Notes: generated by a model not told the origin, from the sequence alone. Shown: positions 54,055 through 63,692, numbered from the stretch's first letter. The stretch is 64,000 bases of DNA from Arthrobacter luteolus NBRC 107841 (GCF_001552075.1 NZ_BCQM01000003.1:248001-312000); one strand, 5' to 3'. Program-made: numbers and translations.

Positions 54055-55178
54055 CAGCGGAGCACAAGATCCGGGTCCCGCTTGTGGACCTGGCCGCGCA
54101 GCAGGCCGAGGTCGACGAGGAAATCCAGGCCGGGCTCAAGGACATCTTCGCCCGGACCGCGTTCATCGGCGGCGCTGCAGTCGCCGAATTTGAGGCCGCC
54201 TACGCCCGGTGGCTGGGGGTAGGACACTGCATCGGGGTCGGCAACGGCACAGATGCCCTGGAACTGGCACTGCGTGCCTGCGGCGTGGAACCGGGCGGGG
54301 AGGTGATCCTGCCGGCCAACACGTTCATTGCCACTGCAGAAGTGGTTTCGCGCATGGGCGCGCGGCCGGTGCTGGCCGACGTCGATCGGCAGCACCTGCT
54401 GCTGGATCCCGCCCGTGTAAGGGAGGCCGCAGGTCCAAATACCCAGGCGCTGATGCCGGTGCACCTCTTTGGGCAGACGGCACCGGTGGAGAAACTAGCA
54501 GAAACGGCCCGCCGCTGGGGCGCGGTAATTGTGGAGGACGCAGCGCAGGCCCAGGGAGCGGTGCGGTTCGGGAACCGGGCCGGAACGCTGGGTGACGCCG
54601 CCGGGACAAGCTTCTACCCCGGGAAAAACCTCGGCGCTGCCGGTGACGCGGGAGCGGTCCTGACCCGGAGCAGCACCATCGCCGAACGGGTCCGCCTGCT
54701 GGGCGATCACGGCAGCAGGGTCAAGTACCAGCATGAAATACCCGGCATGAATTCGCGCCTCGACGCGGTCCAGGCCGTGGTTCTCAGCGCCAAGCTGCGC
54801 CAGCTCAGCCTCTGGAATGACCAGCGGCGGCAGGCCGCCGCTGCCTACGGCACCCTGCTGTCCGGCATTGAGGGCATCACGCTGCCGGTCTCCGCGGAAG
54901 GCAACACCGACGTCTGGCATATTTACGCCATCCGGGTTCCCGCCGCTGAACGGAACCGGGTCCTGCGGGCACTGACCGCCGCAGGCGTGGGTGCCGCCAT
55001 CCACTATCCGGTTCCGGTGCACCTGACCCGGGCATACGCCCACCTGGGGTACGGTCCCGGGGATTTCCCGGTCAGCGAAGAGGCCGCGGACCGTCTGCTG
55101 TCCCTTCCGATTTATCCGCATATTACCGGCGCCCAGCAGGAGTTCGTGGCCGAGACCCTGGCCGGGGCGCTGAAGTGA
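54051..55178 (+). CDS. DegT/DnrJ/EryC1 family aminotransferase 2 (nucleotide-sugar 3-aminotransferase type)
   Basis: A 375-aa PLP enzyme resembling WbpE/DesV/QdtB-type 3-aminotransferases: VPLVDLAAQQAEVDEEI, GVGNGTDALELALRACGVEPGGEV, VIVEDAAQAQGA and the lysine in TSFYPGKNLGAAGDAGA. MNSRLDAVQAVVLSAKL and the substrate-end AIHYPVPVHLT follow. With the Gfo/Idh/MocA protein and the acyltransferase it would complete oxidation, amination and acetylation at one carbon of a sugar. Coupled on both sides by 4-nt overlaps. Confidence 0.92.
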   Translation: MTAEHKIRVPLVDLAAQQAEVDEEIQAGLKDIFARTAFIGGAAVAEFEAAYARWLGVGHCIGVGNGTDALELALRACGVEPGGEVILPANTFIATAEVVSRMGARPVLADVDRQHLLLDPARVREAAGPNTQALMPVHLFGQTAPVEKLAETARRWGAVIVEDAAQAQGAVRFGNRAGTLGDAAGTSFYPGKNLGAAGDAGAVLTRSSTIAERVRLLGDHGSRVKYQHEIPGMNSRLDAVQAVVLSAKLRQLSLWNDQRRQAAAAYGTLLSGIEGITLPVSAEGNTDVWHIYAIRVPAAERNRVLRALTAAGVGAAIHYPVPVHLTRAYAHLGYGPGDFPVSEEAADRLLSLPIYPHITGAQQEFVAETLAGALK

Positions 55179-56707
55179 CTTCCCGCCCCGATGCCGCCGG
55201 GCTGCAGGCCCTGGGAAGCCGGGCGGCCCGCGGAGCGCTCTGGAGCGGAGCGAACGCATTGATGATGAAGCTGGCCGGGATCGCCGTCATGGTGGTTGTG
55301 GTCCGGCTGGTCACACCGCACGATTTTGGTGTTTTCGCCGCAGCCCTGGTGGTCCACGCAGTAGTCTCCAGCTTTGGCGAGCTGGGACTGTCCTCCTGCG
55401 TTGCCCGCCGGGACCTGGACCCGGAGAAGGTGGCCTCGACCGTCGCCCTGCTGGCGCTGCTGAGCTCCTTCCTGCTGGCCGTTGGCATGGCGCTGGCGGC
55501 TGATCCGCTGGCAGCAGCACTGGGGGCACCGGAAGCCGCCGGACCCATCCGGGTGCTGTCCATTGCCGTGTTCCTGGGTGGGGTGTTTACCGTTCCCGGA
55601 GCCCTGCTGGTCCGGGAGTTCCGGCAGGGCAGGGTCTTCCTGGCCTCCATCATTTCCTTTGTGCCCGCCAATCTGATTTTGGTGCTGCTGGCGGTGAACG
55701 GCGACGGCGCCATGGCTTTCGCCTGGTCACGGGTGGCCGGCCAGCTGGTCAGCGGCGTGGTGATGGCCCTGAGCGTGGACCGGACCTACTGGCCGCGGCT
55801 GCGCCGGGCGGAGGTAGGGCCGGTGCTCCGGTTCGGCCTGCCGCTGGCCGGTGCAAACCTGCTGGGCTACAGCCTGCTGAACGCCGACTACGCGATTATC
55901 GGTGCATTCCTTGGCCCCGGGGAACTTGGTATTTATACGCTCGCCTTCACCGTGGCCTCCTGGTCAACCTCGGTGCTGAGTTCCACCATCAACTCGGTGG
56001 CGATGCCGGCCTTCTCCGCCCTCCGGTCCGACCCGGCTGAACTGCGCCGTTTCCTGGCGAAGACATCGCGGCTGGTGGCCCTCATCGCCTTTCCCATCTC
56101 CGCGCTGACCATCGCCCTGGCCGACGAACTGGTGGCTGTCCTGTACGGGCAGCCATGGGCGGCGGCCGCCCCCGTCCTGCGGGTTCTTGCCCTTTACGGA
56201 GGCCTGTTCGCGCTTTCCCTGCTGCTCTCCAATCTCCTGGTTGGCCAGGGACGTGCCGGTGCCGTTTTCGGAGTCCAGGCTGCCTGGCTCCTGATACTTG
56301 TCCCAGCCGTGGGACTCAGCGTCGGACCGTACGGGCTCCCGGGTGCAGCCTGGGTTCATGTCGCGGTCATTGCACTCGCGGTTTTCCCGCTGTATCTGCG
56401 TGCCGTGCGGAGCTCGGTGCCGGCGCCTGGCCGGCTGCTGGCCCGCGCCGCCGGGGCTCCGGCTGCCGCCGCCGCGGCGGCAGCCCTCCTCGGCCTGCTT
56501 GCCGCGGGTGCGGGCAACAGCGATTTCCTGCGGCTGCTGTTTGGCGGCCTGGCCGGATGCGCCGTGTACCTGATCCTTTGCGCCCCGATGATTCGCCGGA
56601 TCCTCCCCGCAGCTCCGGCCGGACGGGCCGGGGAACTGCTTGCCGCCTATGACCACTTCGAACAGCCGCTCCGGCGCCCGCTGCGGGTCCCCAAGGAGGC
56701 AAGATGA
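55175..56707 (+). CDS. Wzx-type polysaccharide flippase
   Basis: Moves undecaprenyl-linked repeat units across the membrane. The 510-aa protein has about 12-14 hydrophobic helices spread over its length and the polysaccharide-transporter (MOP/PST) style: RGALWSGANALMMKLAGIAVMVVVVRLV at the start and GLPLAGANLLGYSLLNADYAIIGAFLGPGELGIYTLAF in the middle. GTG at 55175 overlaps the preceding stop. Together with the Wzy-like and Wzz-like proteins it points to a Wzx/Wzy-dependent pathway. Confidence 0.88.
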   Translation: MTSRPDAAGLQALGSRAARGALWSGANALMMKLAGIAVMVVVVRLVTPHDFGVFAAALVVHAVVSSFGELGLSSCVARRDLDPEKVASTVALLALLSSFLLAVGMALAADPLAAALGAPEAAGPIRVLSIAVFLGGVFTVPGALLVREFRQGRVFLASIISFVPANLILVLLAVNGDGAMAFAWSRVAGQLVSGVVMALSVDRTYWPRLRRAEVGPVLRFGLPLAGANLLGYSLLNADYAIIGAFLGPGELGIYTLAFTVASWSTSVLSSTINSVAMPAFSALRSDPAELRRFLAKTSRLVALIAFPISALTIALADELVAVLYGQPWAAAAPVLRVLALYGGLFALSLLLSNLLVGQGRAGAVFGVQAAWLLILVPAVGLSVGPYGLPGAAWVHVAVIALAVFPLYLRAVRSSVPAPGRLLARAAGAPAAAAAAAALLGLLAAGAGNSDFLRLLFGGLAGCAVYLILCAPMIRRILPAAPAGRAGELLAAYDHFEQPLRRPLRVPKEAR

Positions 56708-58836
56708 CCACCCCGCCATACAACCGGCCGCGGCTGCTGTTCTTCCGCTGGGCAAGGCCGGGCCTTCCGGACTTCCTGAGCCGGCACCTGGACGAACACG
56801 TCCAGACCCTCGGGCACTTCTTCAACGTGCGGGTGATCGACCGGGACTGCGATTACGGGATCGAGTGTGACGAGTTCGAGCCTGCCCTGTGCGTCTTTGA
56901 ATCAGGTGTCTACGCGGGTGAGCGGAACATCCGCAACACCGGAAGCCGTCCGGAGATCCCGAAGCTGGGGTTCCTGCATTCCGACGCCTACGACCTGGCC
57001 AGGGCTGTCTTCCTCTCCGATATGGAACGCTGGGGAGTGGAATCCTTCTTCACAAACTCCGTGGCCATGGCGGAATACACCCCGGAGATCAGCGACCGGC
57101 TCTTTGTCTGGCCGCACGCAGTGGATCCCTCGGTGTTCCGGCGGTATCCGGCGGATTCGGGTCCGGCGGACAAGAACATTCCGGTGCTCTTCACCGGCAG
57201 CCAGGAACGCCACTATCCCTGGCGGAACGCCGTCGGGCGGGTCCTGGCACAGCGCTTCGCGACCATGACCATGCCGCACTACGGGTGGGGGCTGGGCGCA
57301 GGCCGCACGGTGCACGGAACGGAGTACGCCCGGCTGCTCAGCTCAAGCATCTTCGTTCCGGCATGCGGCAGCATGTCCCGGGACCTCGTCCGGAAACATC
57401 TGGAAATACCCGCCGCCGGAGCCTGTCTGGTGGCTGAAGACACGCCCGCGCTGGCCGCCTTCGGATTCGTGGACATGGAAAACTGTGTCCTGGGCGAACC
57501 GGGGGAGCTTGCGGACAAACTGGACTTCCTGCTGGCCGACGCCGGCCGGCTCGCGGACATCGTGCAGGCCGGACATGATCTGGTGCACACCCGCCACGTG
57601 CAGGACCGCCGAAGCCAGGTGCTCGAATGGCTTCAGCTTTCTGCGCGCCGGGGGCCCGGGGAACGGATTGTCCAGGCCGGCCCCGCCGGCAGCCTGCTGC
57701 TCGCACCCGCCGAACCCCGGCCTGCTGCCTTCCTGGCCGGCGGCAGGGACCGGGAAATCCTGGCTGCCGGCTGGCGCGCCATGGACGCCGGGGACCTCGA
57801 CGGCGCCCGCCGGGAGTTCCTGAAGTGCCTGAACTTCTACTTCATCCCCGAAGCCGTGATTGGGCTGGCCTTCACCGAGCTGGCAGCCGGAAACGCACAG
57901 GCAGCCCGGGACTGGACCACCCAGGCGCTGACGGACACCTTCACCGACCGGTCGGCTCCGGACCCGGATCCCGTCCTGTGGGCCACGCACATCCGGGCAC
58001 TGCTGTGTTCCGGGGAGTCCGGCCAGGCACTTGCGGCAGCCGGGCAGTTTCCGGCGCTGCGGCATCCCGAGCTTGAGCGGATGCGCCGGGCCCTGGGACT
58101 GGCCGCAGCCGGGCCGGCACCCGCCCGGGCATCGATTTGCCCGCCGCCGGCCCGTTCGGAGGAACAATGGGAGCAGGAACTGGCCACTCACCGGCAGGCC
58201 TGCAGCCTGGCTGCACCCGCAACGCCGGGAAAGGCATCAGCCCGTCTCATGAAGCAGCGCATCCGCCGCCGCATCCGCTGGCGGCTGCGGACCGGGCCGG
58301 TAAAGGAAGTCCGGCTGCGCCTCTCACCGGTCAAGGCAAGGCTGCTCGGCGACGACTGGTCGCGGATGATCACTGACCTGGTCCGGCGGGAGGGACTGGA
58401 CGAAGCGGTGCTGTTCGGGCGCCCCGCCAACGACCGTTTCCAGCGCGCGCTGCGCCGGGGCCTGGATCTGAATCCGTCACTGCCGCCGCTCACTCAGGTG
58501 CCGGCTCCGGGACCCGCTATTACGGGACCCGGACCCGCCCTGCCTGGTGCCCACGGCCACCGGGTGCTGGCGTTCGTGGCCGACCCGGCTGCCGCTGCCG
58601 GGGCCGCAGGCTTCCTGACCGGGTGCTCGCTGGTCATCGTCAATAACACTTTTGGTCCCGAAGGCTACCGGCTCGTCACCGAGCTGACAGCTGGAAGCAG
58701 GCTGGTGCTCCTCGCCCATGACGCATTGAAGGGCCGGATGATCCTTGGCGGAACCGGATCTGGATCCGTTGTGCAGCAGAGCCTCAGCCGGACCCGGAGC
58801 CAACCGGTTCCCCAGACCGGCGGGAGGAACGAATGA
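56704..58836 (+). CDS. multidomain glycosyltransferase (CgeB/DUF3880-like GT-B) with extra C-terminal regions
   Basis: The 710-aa protein begins with a GT-B-like part (about 1-325): LLFFRWARPGLPDFLSRHLDEHV, GFLHSDAYDLARAVFLSDM, FFTNSVAMAEYTP, FVWPHAVDPSVFRRY and LEIPAAGACLVAEDTPAL, as in CgeB-type transferases that use a spore-maturation-like fold. A helical TPR-like stretch (about 345-480) and a basic segment (MKQRIRRRIRWRLR) follow. The last 130 residues contain GFLTGCSLVIVNNTFGPEGYRLVTELT, which I do not recognise. Both ends are in ATGA overlaps. Donor and acceptor unknown. Confidence 0.75.
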   Translation: MTTPPYNRPRLLFFRWARPGLPDFLSRHLDEHVQTLGHFFNVRVIDRDCDYGIECDEFEPALCVFESGVYAGERNIRNTGSRPEIPKLGFLHSDAYDLARAVFLSDMERWGVESFFTNSVAMAEYTPEISDRLFVWPHAVDPSVFRRYPADSGPADKNIPVLFTGSQERHYPWRNAVGRVLAQRFATMTMPHYGWGLGAGRTVHGTEYARLLSSSIFVPACGSMSRDLVRKHLEIPAAGACLVAEDTPALAAFGFVDMENCVLGEPGELADKLDFLLADAGRLADIVQAGHDLVHTRHVQDRRSQVLEWLQLSARRGPGERIVQAGPAGSLLLAPAEPRPAAFLAGGRDREILAAGWRAMDAGDLDGARREFLKCLNFYFIPEAVIGLAFTELAAGNAQAARDWTTQALTDTFTDRSAPDPDPVLWATHIRALLCSGESGQALAAAGQFPALRHPELERMRRALGLAAAGPAPARASICPPPARSEEQWEQELATHRQACSLAAPATPGKASARLMKQRIRRRIRWRLRTGPVKEVRLRLSPVKARLLGDDWSRMITDLVRREGLDEAVLFGRPANDRFQRALRRGLDLNPSLPPLTQVPAPGPAITGPGPALPGAHGHRVLAFVADPAAAAGAAGFLTGCSLVIVNNTFGPEGYRLVTELTAGSRLVLLAHDALKGRMILGGTGSGSVVQQSLSRTRSQPVPQTGGRNE

Positions 58837-60821
58837 GGAGCAAGGGTCCGCTGCTGTGGATTGCCGGAACACCGTGGGACGGTGTTGCCGGTACTGAGAA
58901 ACAACTGGTCAGCGCCCTCGCCCGGCACCGTGGGGTGGTCTGGGCCGATCCTCCGGCGCCGGTGTTCGGCGGCCGGGCCAAGGGCATCTTTCCCACTCTG
59001 GAAACGGTCCACCCGGGAATCCGCCGCCTCACCGTGCCGGTCCCGCCCGCTGCGACCCGTCCGGTGGTGCGGGCAGCTGTCGACGTGATCCTGCAGCGTG
59101 CTTTGAAGGCGCTGCCTGCATCCGGACAGGGAACCGTGGTGGTTGCCGGGCCCCTGGGCAGGTTCCCGCGTGACACAGGGGCTTTCAAGGTCTTCTTTGT
59201 CACCGATGACTGGCCGTCGGGCGCAGCGCTGATGGGGCTGCCGGCCGCCAGGATACGGCGCTGCATGAAACGCAACCTCCGGGAAGCGGACCTGGTGGCG
59301 GCAGTCTCGCCCTACCTGGCGGGCACGCTGAGGCAACTCCATCCCGGGGCTGAAGTCCTGGTACTGCCGAACGGTTGCCTGCCCCCGGTGGCCGGCCCGG
59401 CCGAAAAGCGCCGGCCCGGTGCCGCGTTGGTGGGCCAGCTGAACGAACGGCTGGATCTGGAGATTCTCGACGCCGTCGCCGCCTCGGGGACGGACCTGAC
59501 GGTCATCGGCCCGCGCACCGAACGCGACGCCGCCGTGGGCGCCCGGCTTGACGCGCTGCTTAGCCACAGCAACGTCACCTGGCTGGGGGAGATGTCCGCA
59601 GCCGAGGCTGCCGAACAGCTCGGAACAGTGACCGCCGGTATTACCCCGTACGCAGACTCGGAGTTCAACCGGGCAAGCTTCCCGCTCAAGACCCTGGACT
59701 ACCTCGCCGCAGGACTGCCCGTCGTCGCAACCGACCTGCCCGCTGCCCGCTGGCTGGACACCGGACACATCGTCCTTGAGAGCAGTCCGGAGGGTTTCGC
59801 GGCAGCAGTCAAGCGGCTCGTCGGCGAGACACCGGATCCGGTTTCGATCCGGCAGCGGCAGGGGATTGCCCGCGGACACTCGTGGGATTCCCGGGCCGGG
59901 ACGCTGCTGCAGGCCATTGACGATGCGGCGCCGGCCTTCGCGGGTGATCACTTCCTCCTCACCCGCTTCAACCTGCCGACCCGCGGGGCGGAAAGCCTGG
60001 TGCGCGCCCGCGAGGGCTGGCTGCGGGAACGGGCCGGGCTCTTTGAGCGCTACTGCCTCCCCTCCGTCGCCGCGCAAACGAACAACCGGTTCCGGTGGGT
60101 CATCTACTTCGACCCTGAAAGCCCGGACTGGCTGCGCGATCGAATCCGCAGCTGGTCCGCGGACGGTGCTTTCACACCGGTCTACCGGGCGTCGGTGAGT
60201 CATGGCGAACTCCTGGCGGATCTCCGTGGCATGGTTCCGGAGCCGGGAAACCTGCTGATGACCACCAACCTGGACAACGACGACGGCGCAGCGGCCGGTT
60301 TTGTGGACCGCCTGCAGCAGGCAGCAGGGGCGGCGCAGCCGGCGCGGACGGCGGTGTATCTGCCCCGGGGCCTGATCCTGCAGGGAACCTCGCTCTACGC
60401 GCGCACCGACCGGACAAACGCCTTCTGCTCGGTGGTGGAACCGTGGCAGGACGCAGTGACGTGCTGGAACGACTGGCACACGCTGCTTGGACGCAGCATG
60501 CCCGTTCGGGAAGTGGCCGGTCCGCCGGGCTGGCTGCAGGTTGTCCACGGCGGGAACGTCAGCAACCGGATCAGGGGCAGGCGGACCGCGCCGGAACCGC
60601 ACCGGGCATCTTTTCCGGGGCTGCTGGATTCGGCTGAACCACCGTCACGGAGGGAACGGGTGCGGGAAACGTTCCTGACCCTGCCGCGCCGGGCTTTCCG
60701 GGACGGGCTGCGCAGGGCGGCTAAGACCGTGCTGCTGCGGGTGGCCGGCAAAGACGGATTGGACCGCATCAAGGAACAGCTTGGTACCCGCCAGGGTGCC
60801 GGAAGAACGGGGACATCATGA
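58833..60821 (+). CDS. fused GT4-like glycosyltransferase and rhamnosyltransferase-like domain
   Basis: A 662-aa protein that appears to join two transferases. Residues 1-370 look like a GT-B/GT4 protein (WIAGTPWDGVAGTEKQLV; LVAAVSPYLAGTL; VLPNGCLPP; ITPYADSEFNRASFPLKTLDYLAAGLPVV). Residues of about 375-605 match the putative rhamnosyltransferase family (Rhamno_transf): FLLTRFNLPTRGAESL, ERYCLPSVAAQTNNRFRWVIYFDPESPDWL and MTTNLDNDDGAAAGFVDRL with an acidic DNDDG site. The pairing would add two successive sugars of a repeat unit. Coupled on both sides by ATGA overlaps. Confidence 0.8.
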   Translation: MRSKGPLLWIAGTPWDGVAGTEKQLVSALARHRGVVWADPPAPVFGGRAKGIFPTLETVHPGIRRLTVPVPPAATRPVVRAAVDVILQRALKALPASGQGTVVVAGPLGRFPRDTGAFKVFFVTDDWPSGAALMGLPAARIRRCMKRNLREADLVAAVSPYLAGTLRQLHPGAEVLVLPNGCLPPVAGPAEKRRPGAALVGQLNERLDLEILDAVAASGTDLTVIGPRTERDAAVGARLDALLSHSNVTWLGEMSAAEAAEQLGTVTAGITPYADSEFNRASFPLKTLDYLAAGLPVVATDLPAARWLDTGHIVLESSPEGFAAAVKRLVGETPDPVSIRQRQGIARGHSWDSRAGTLLQAIDDAAPAFAGDHFLLTRFNLPTRGAESLVRAREGWLRERAGLFERYCLPSVAAQTNNRFRWVIYFDPESPDWLRDRIRSWSADGAFTPVYRASVSHGELLADLRGMVPEPGNLLMTTNLDNDDGAAAGFVDRLQQAAGAAQPARTAVYLPRGLILQGTSLYARTDRTNAFCSVVEPWQDAVTCWNDWHTLLGRSMPVREVAGPPGWLQVVHGGNVSNRIRGRRTAPEPHRASFPGLLDSAEPPSRRERVRETFLTLPRRAFRDGLRRAAKTVLLRVAGKDGLDRIKEQLGTRQGAGRTGTS

Positions 60822-61693
60822 CCGCGCCGCAAAGCCTGCGGGTGATAGCCCGCCGCTGGTATCTGATCCTGGTGGGCGTGCTGCTCACCGGGGTGCTCTG
60901 CGCGGCGGCGATCCTGCTTGTTCCCCCTTCCTATGATTCGCAGGGAAGCATGGTGCTGATGCCGCCGGCGGCGGCGGTAGGTGAGGCCGGGAACCCGTAC
61001 CTGCAGCTTGGTGGCATGAGTGAAGCCATGGACGTCCTGGTCCGGCAGTCGAGCGCCACCGAAATCCGTGAGCAGATCCTGGAGAGCTATCCGTCCGGCA
61101 CCTATGTCGTTGAGCCGGACCGGACCACCAGCGGGTCGATCATAGTGGTGCACGCGACCGCGGAAACCCCTGAGGAGTCGCTTGGGCTGCTTGACGACGC
61201 CATGGCCACCGTTCCCGACACCCTCGCCAGGATGCAGGACGAACTGGGGGTTATCTCCGGGCAGCGGATCGACATCATGCCCGTGGTGGTTGATACCGAG
61301 GCTAAGTTCAACTTCAAACAGACCGTCCAGGTGGTCGCGATGGCCGGCCTGGCAGGCCTGGCCGGAACCCTGATGCTGACGGCGCTGCTGGACGGTCTCC
61401 TCACCGGCCGCAGGCTGCGGAAAGCGGCGGCGTCCGGTCCGGACCGGGCCCAGCCCGGCCGCAGCGCACACACGGAACCGGAATCCAGGCCAGGATCCGG
61501 CCGCGCGCAGCCGGACACCGCCCCGGCGGGTACTGTCCGCCCCGGCAAAGCGGGGCGGGGACAGGCCACCGGCCCCCAGCTGCCCGGTGGCCTGCCGGAT
61601 ACCGGAGCGGGAGACCGCTTTGAGGAAACGGCGGAGCGAACCACCGTTGCCGGCCGGGACACCGCTCCGGCGAAAGAGGCAGGGGTCCGTTGA
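60818..61693 (+). CDS. Wzz/YveK-like polysaccharide chain-length protein 1
   Basis: A 291-aa membrane protein with an N-terminal helix (about residues 14-35), an external domain and a second helix (about 168-190), the usual two-helix Wzz topology. It is followed by a long Pro/Arg/Gly-rich cytoplasmic tail of about 95 residues. The N-terminal SLRVIARRWYLILVGVLLTGV resembles actinobacterial Wzz-like proteins. No tyrosine-kinase domain is fused. ATG overlaps the preceding stop (ATGA). Confidence 0.78.
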   Translation: MTAPQSLRVIARRWYLILVGVLLTGVLCAAAILLVPPSYDSQGSMVLMPPAAAVGEAGNPYLQLGGMSEAMDVLVRQSSATEIREQILESYPSGTYVVEPDRTTSGSIIVVHATAETPEESLGLLDDAMATVPDTLARMQDELGVISGQRIDIMPVVVDTEAKFNFKQTVQVVAMAGLAGLAGTLMLTALLDGLLTGRRLRKAAASGPDRAQPGRSAHTEPESRPGSGRAQPDTAPAGTVRPGKAGRGQATGPQLPGGLPDTGAGDRFEETAERTTVAGRDTAPAKEAGVR

Positions 61694-62349
61694 CAGCCGC
61701 ACAGCTTTTCGGTGCACTGGCCCGGCGCTGGTACATCCTCCTTGCCGGGCTGGGCTGCACCTGTGCCGCGTTCATTCTCCTGGGGCAGTCCGCAACGGTC
61801 TATGCGGCACAGTCTGACTATGTCTTCGTGGCACCGGGGGTCCCAGGCGAGAGCCGCCAGCTGACCATGGCCGAACCACAGACGCTGATCGATTTCACGG
61901 CCATCGTGGAGCGGAAAGTCCTTACCGGCACCAAACCCGCGAAGCTGGCTTCACCGTCCGCATCCCTCTTTGGCACCGGGATCCGGGAGGGCACCTCAAT
62001 CAATATGCTGGACAGCGGCGGGCAGTGGGTTCCTTCCTTCAGCCGGCCGGTCCTGTCCGTCCAGGTGGCAGCTCCGTCCCCGGCCGCGGTCCGGAACGGG
62101 ATGGACGCCGTGCTGGCCGAAGTGCGCAAAGTGAGCACGGATCTCCAGCGGGAGTCGGGCGCCGAGCCTGGGTCCTTTATCACGGTGGAACGTTCCCCCG
62201 AAGACCTGAACATCACGTCCTTCGGCAAAACCCGCACGGGTGAAGTCAAAGCCTTCGCAGCACTGGCGGCCGCAGGGCTGGGACTTTCCTGCGCCGCTGC
62301 TGCCGCCGTGGATTCCGCAGCCGCACGCCGGACCGGAAGAACGCTTTGA
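61690..62349 (+). CDS. Wzz-like polysaccharide chain-length protein 2
   Basis: A 219-aa protein beginning AAQLFGALARRWYILLAGLGC, clearly similar in layout to its upstream neighbour. One helix lies at about residues 13-33 and another at about 185-208, with an external domain between. It lacks the long tail. The start is TTG at 61690, overlapping the previous stop (TTGA). Two Wzz-like proteins side by side may form a hetero-oligomer controlling chain length, which is inference. Confidence 0.75.
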   Translation: MTAAQLFGALARRWYILLAGLGCTCAAFILLGQSATVYAAQSDYVFVAPGVPGESRQLTMAEPQTLIDFTAIVERKVLTGTKPAKLASPSASLFGTGIREGTSINMLDSGGQWVPSFSRPVLSVQVAAPSPAAVRNGMDAVLAEVRKVSTDLQRESGAEPGSFITVERSPEDLNITSFGKTRTGEVKAFAALAAAGLGLSCAAAAAVDSAAARRTGRTL

Positions 62350-63692
62350 CCGCCGTAGGCAGGCACCCGGCGGGACTGGCACCCGGACCGGATACCGGGC
62401 GTGCAGCAGGGGATGCCGTGGCTTTTTTGACCATCTATCTCGTCCTGACCCTTGCCGTTCCCTCCTACCTGACCATCACGCCCCTCGGCGCCATCGGCAG
62501 GCCGTCCACGCTCTGGGGAGTCCTTGGACTGTCCTGGTGGGCTTTCGAACGTCTGCGGCGGCCGGCTCCCGCCGCCAACGGATCACCCGCGGTCCGGACT
62601 GCGCTGCTGCTGTTCCTCGCAGGCGTCCTGATCAGCTATGCCACGGCCAATCTGCAGGGCATGCCGCCGGCCGAATCCACGCCCGCGGACAGCGGACTCA
62701 TCCGGGTGGCCGGCTGGGTCGGCATCGCCCTGCTCGCCAACGAGGGCATCACATCGATGTCCCGCTGGCTCTGCCTGATGCGCCGGCTGGTCCTGATCGG
62801 CGGGTTCTCAGCCCTCCTGGGACTGGCGCAGTTCCTCACCGGCCAGAGTCTGCTCGAGTGGATACAGCTGCCCGGCTTCAGCGCTGACACCGCCTACACG
62901 GTGGTCTCCAGCCGCGGGGAATTCGTCCGCCCCTCCGGTGCCGCCTCGCAGCCGCTGGAATACGCGGCGGTGCTGTCCATGGTCCTGCCGGTGGCGTTGA
63001 TGCTGGCGCTCACGGAAAAGCAGCGGAGCTTCGCGGCACGCTGGTGGCCGGCCGCCGCCGTCGCCCTGGTTACCGTTATTTCCGGTTCCCGTTCCGCCTT
63101 CATCGGTGCCACCGTCGGAGTGCTCGCCCTGGTGCCCGGCTGGTCTGCCGCCGTGCGGCTCAGGGTCCTAGGCGCGGCAGTGGTCCTGCTCGGAATCGTC
63201 TATGTCACGGTGCCCGGCATGGCGGGAACCATCCGCGGCATGTTCCTGACCCTGGGCAACGATTCGAGTTCCCTGTCCCGGACCGACAGCTACTCAGTTG
63301 CCGTGGAAATAGCCTTGCGGAATCCGTTCTTCGGACGCGGGTTCGGTACGTTCCTGCCGCATTACCGGATCTTTGACAACGGCTACCTGACGGCCCTGGT
63401 CGAGCTGGGGCTGGTGGGCGCCGGGCTGCTGATCCTGATGCTGGCCTGCGCGCTCGCGGCCGCACTCCGGCCCGCGTTCGCTGCTGATACGAGGGGAAGC
63501 GCAGTCCGGGCGCAGGGGAGCGCCGTCGCAGCTTCCCTGCTGGCCGGCGGGGTCCTGCTGGCGATCTTCGACGGCCTCAATTTCTCCATGTCCGCAGCGC
63601 TGCTGTTTCTGATGTCCGGTGTGGCCGGGGCATTCCGCGGACTCCACCCACCGCCGCGCCAGAGCACCATCCGTACCCGGGAGGAACCATGA
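62346..63692 (+). CDS. O-antigen polymerase/ligase-like membrane protein (Wzy/WaaL type)
   Basis: A 448-aa protein with about ten to twelve hydrophobic helices and a large external loop near residues 170-210, the Wzy_C/O-antigen ligase layout. Typical features are GSRSAFIGATVGVLALVPGW after the loop and NPFFGRGFGTFLPHYRIFDNGYLTALVELGLVGAGLLILM, where the family's conserved His and Arg residues usually occur. The start is TTG at 62346 in a TTGA overlap. It probably polymerises the repeat units flipped by the Wzx protein. Confidence 0.85.
   Translation: MTAVGRHPAGLAPGPDTGRAAGDAVAFLTIYLVLTLAVPSYLTITPLGAIGRPSTLWGVLGLSWWAFERLRRPAPAANGSPAVRTALLLFLAGVLISYATANLQGMPPAESTPADSGLIRVAGWVGIALLANEGITSMSRWLCLMRRLVLIGGFSALLGLAQFLTGQSLLEWIQLPGFSADTAYTVVSSRGEFVRPSGAASQPLEYAAVLSMVLPVALMLALTEKQRSFAARWWPAAAVALVTVISGSRSAFIGATVGVLALVPGWSAAVRLRVLGAAVVLLGIVYVTVPGMAGTIRGMFLTLGNDSSSLSRTDSYSVAVEIALRNPFFGRGFGTFLPHYRIFDNGYLTALVELGLVGAGLLILMLACALAAALRPAFAADTRGSAVRAQGSAVAASLLAGGVLLAIFDGLNFSMSAALLFLMSGVAGAFRGLHPPPRQSTIRTREEP

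Noticed and set aside
58665-60602. Long open frame (about 645 codons) antisense to the fused glycosyltransferase
   Set aside because: Same codon-bias effect; no domain, ribosome site or promoter fits it.
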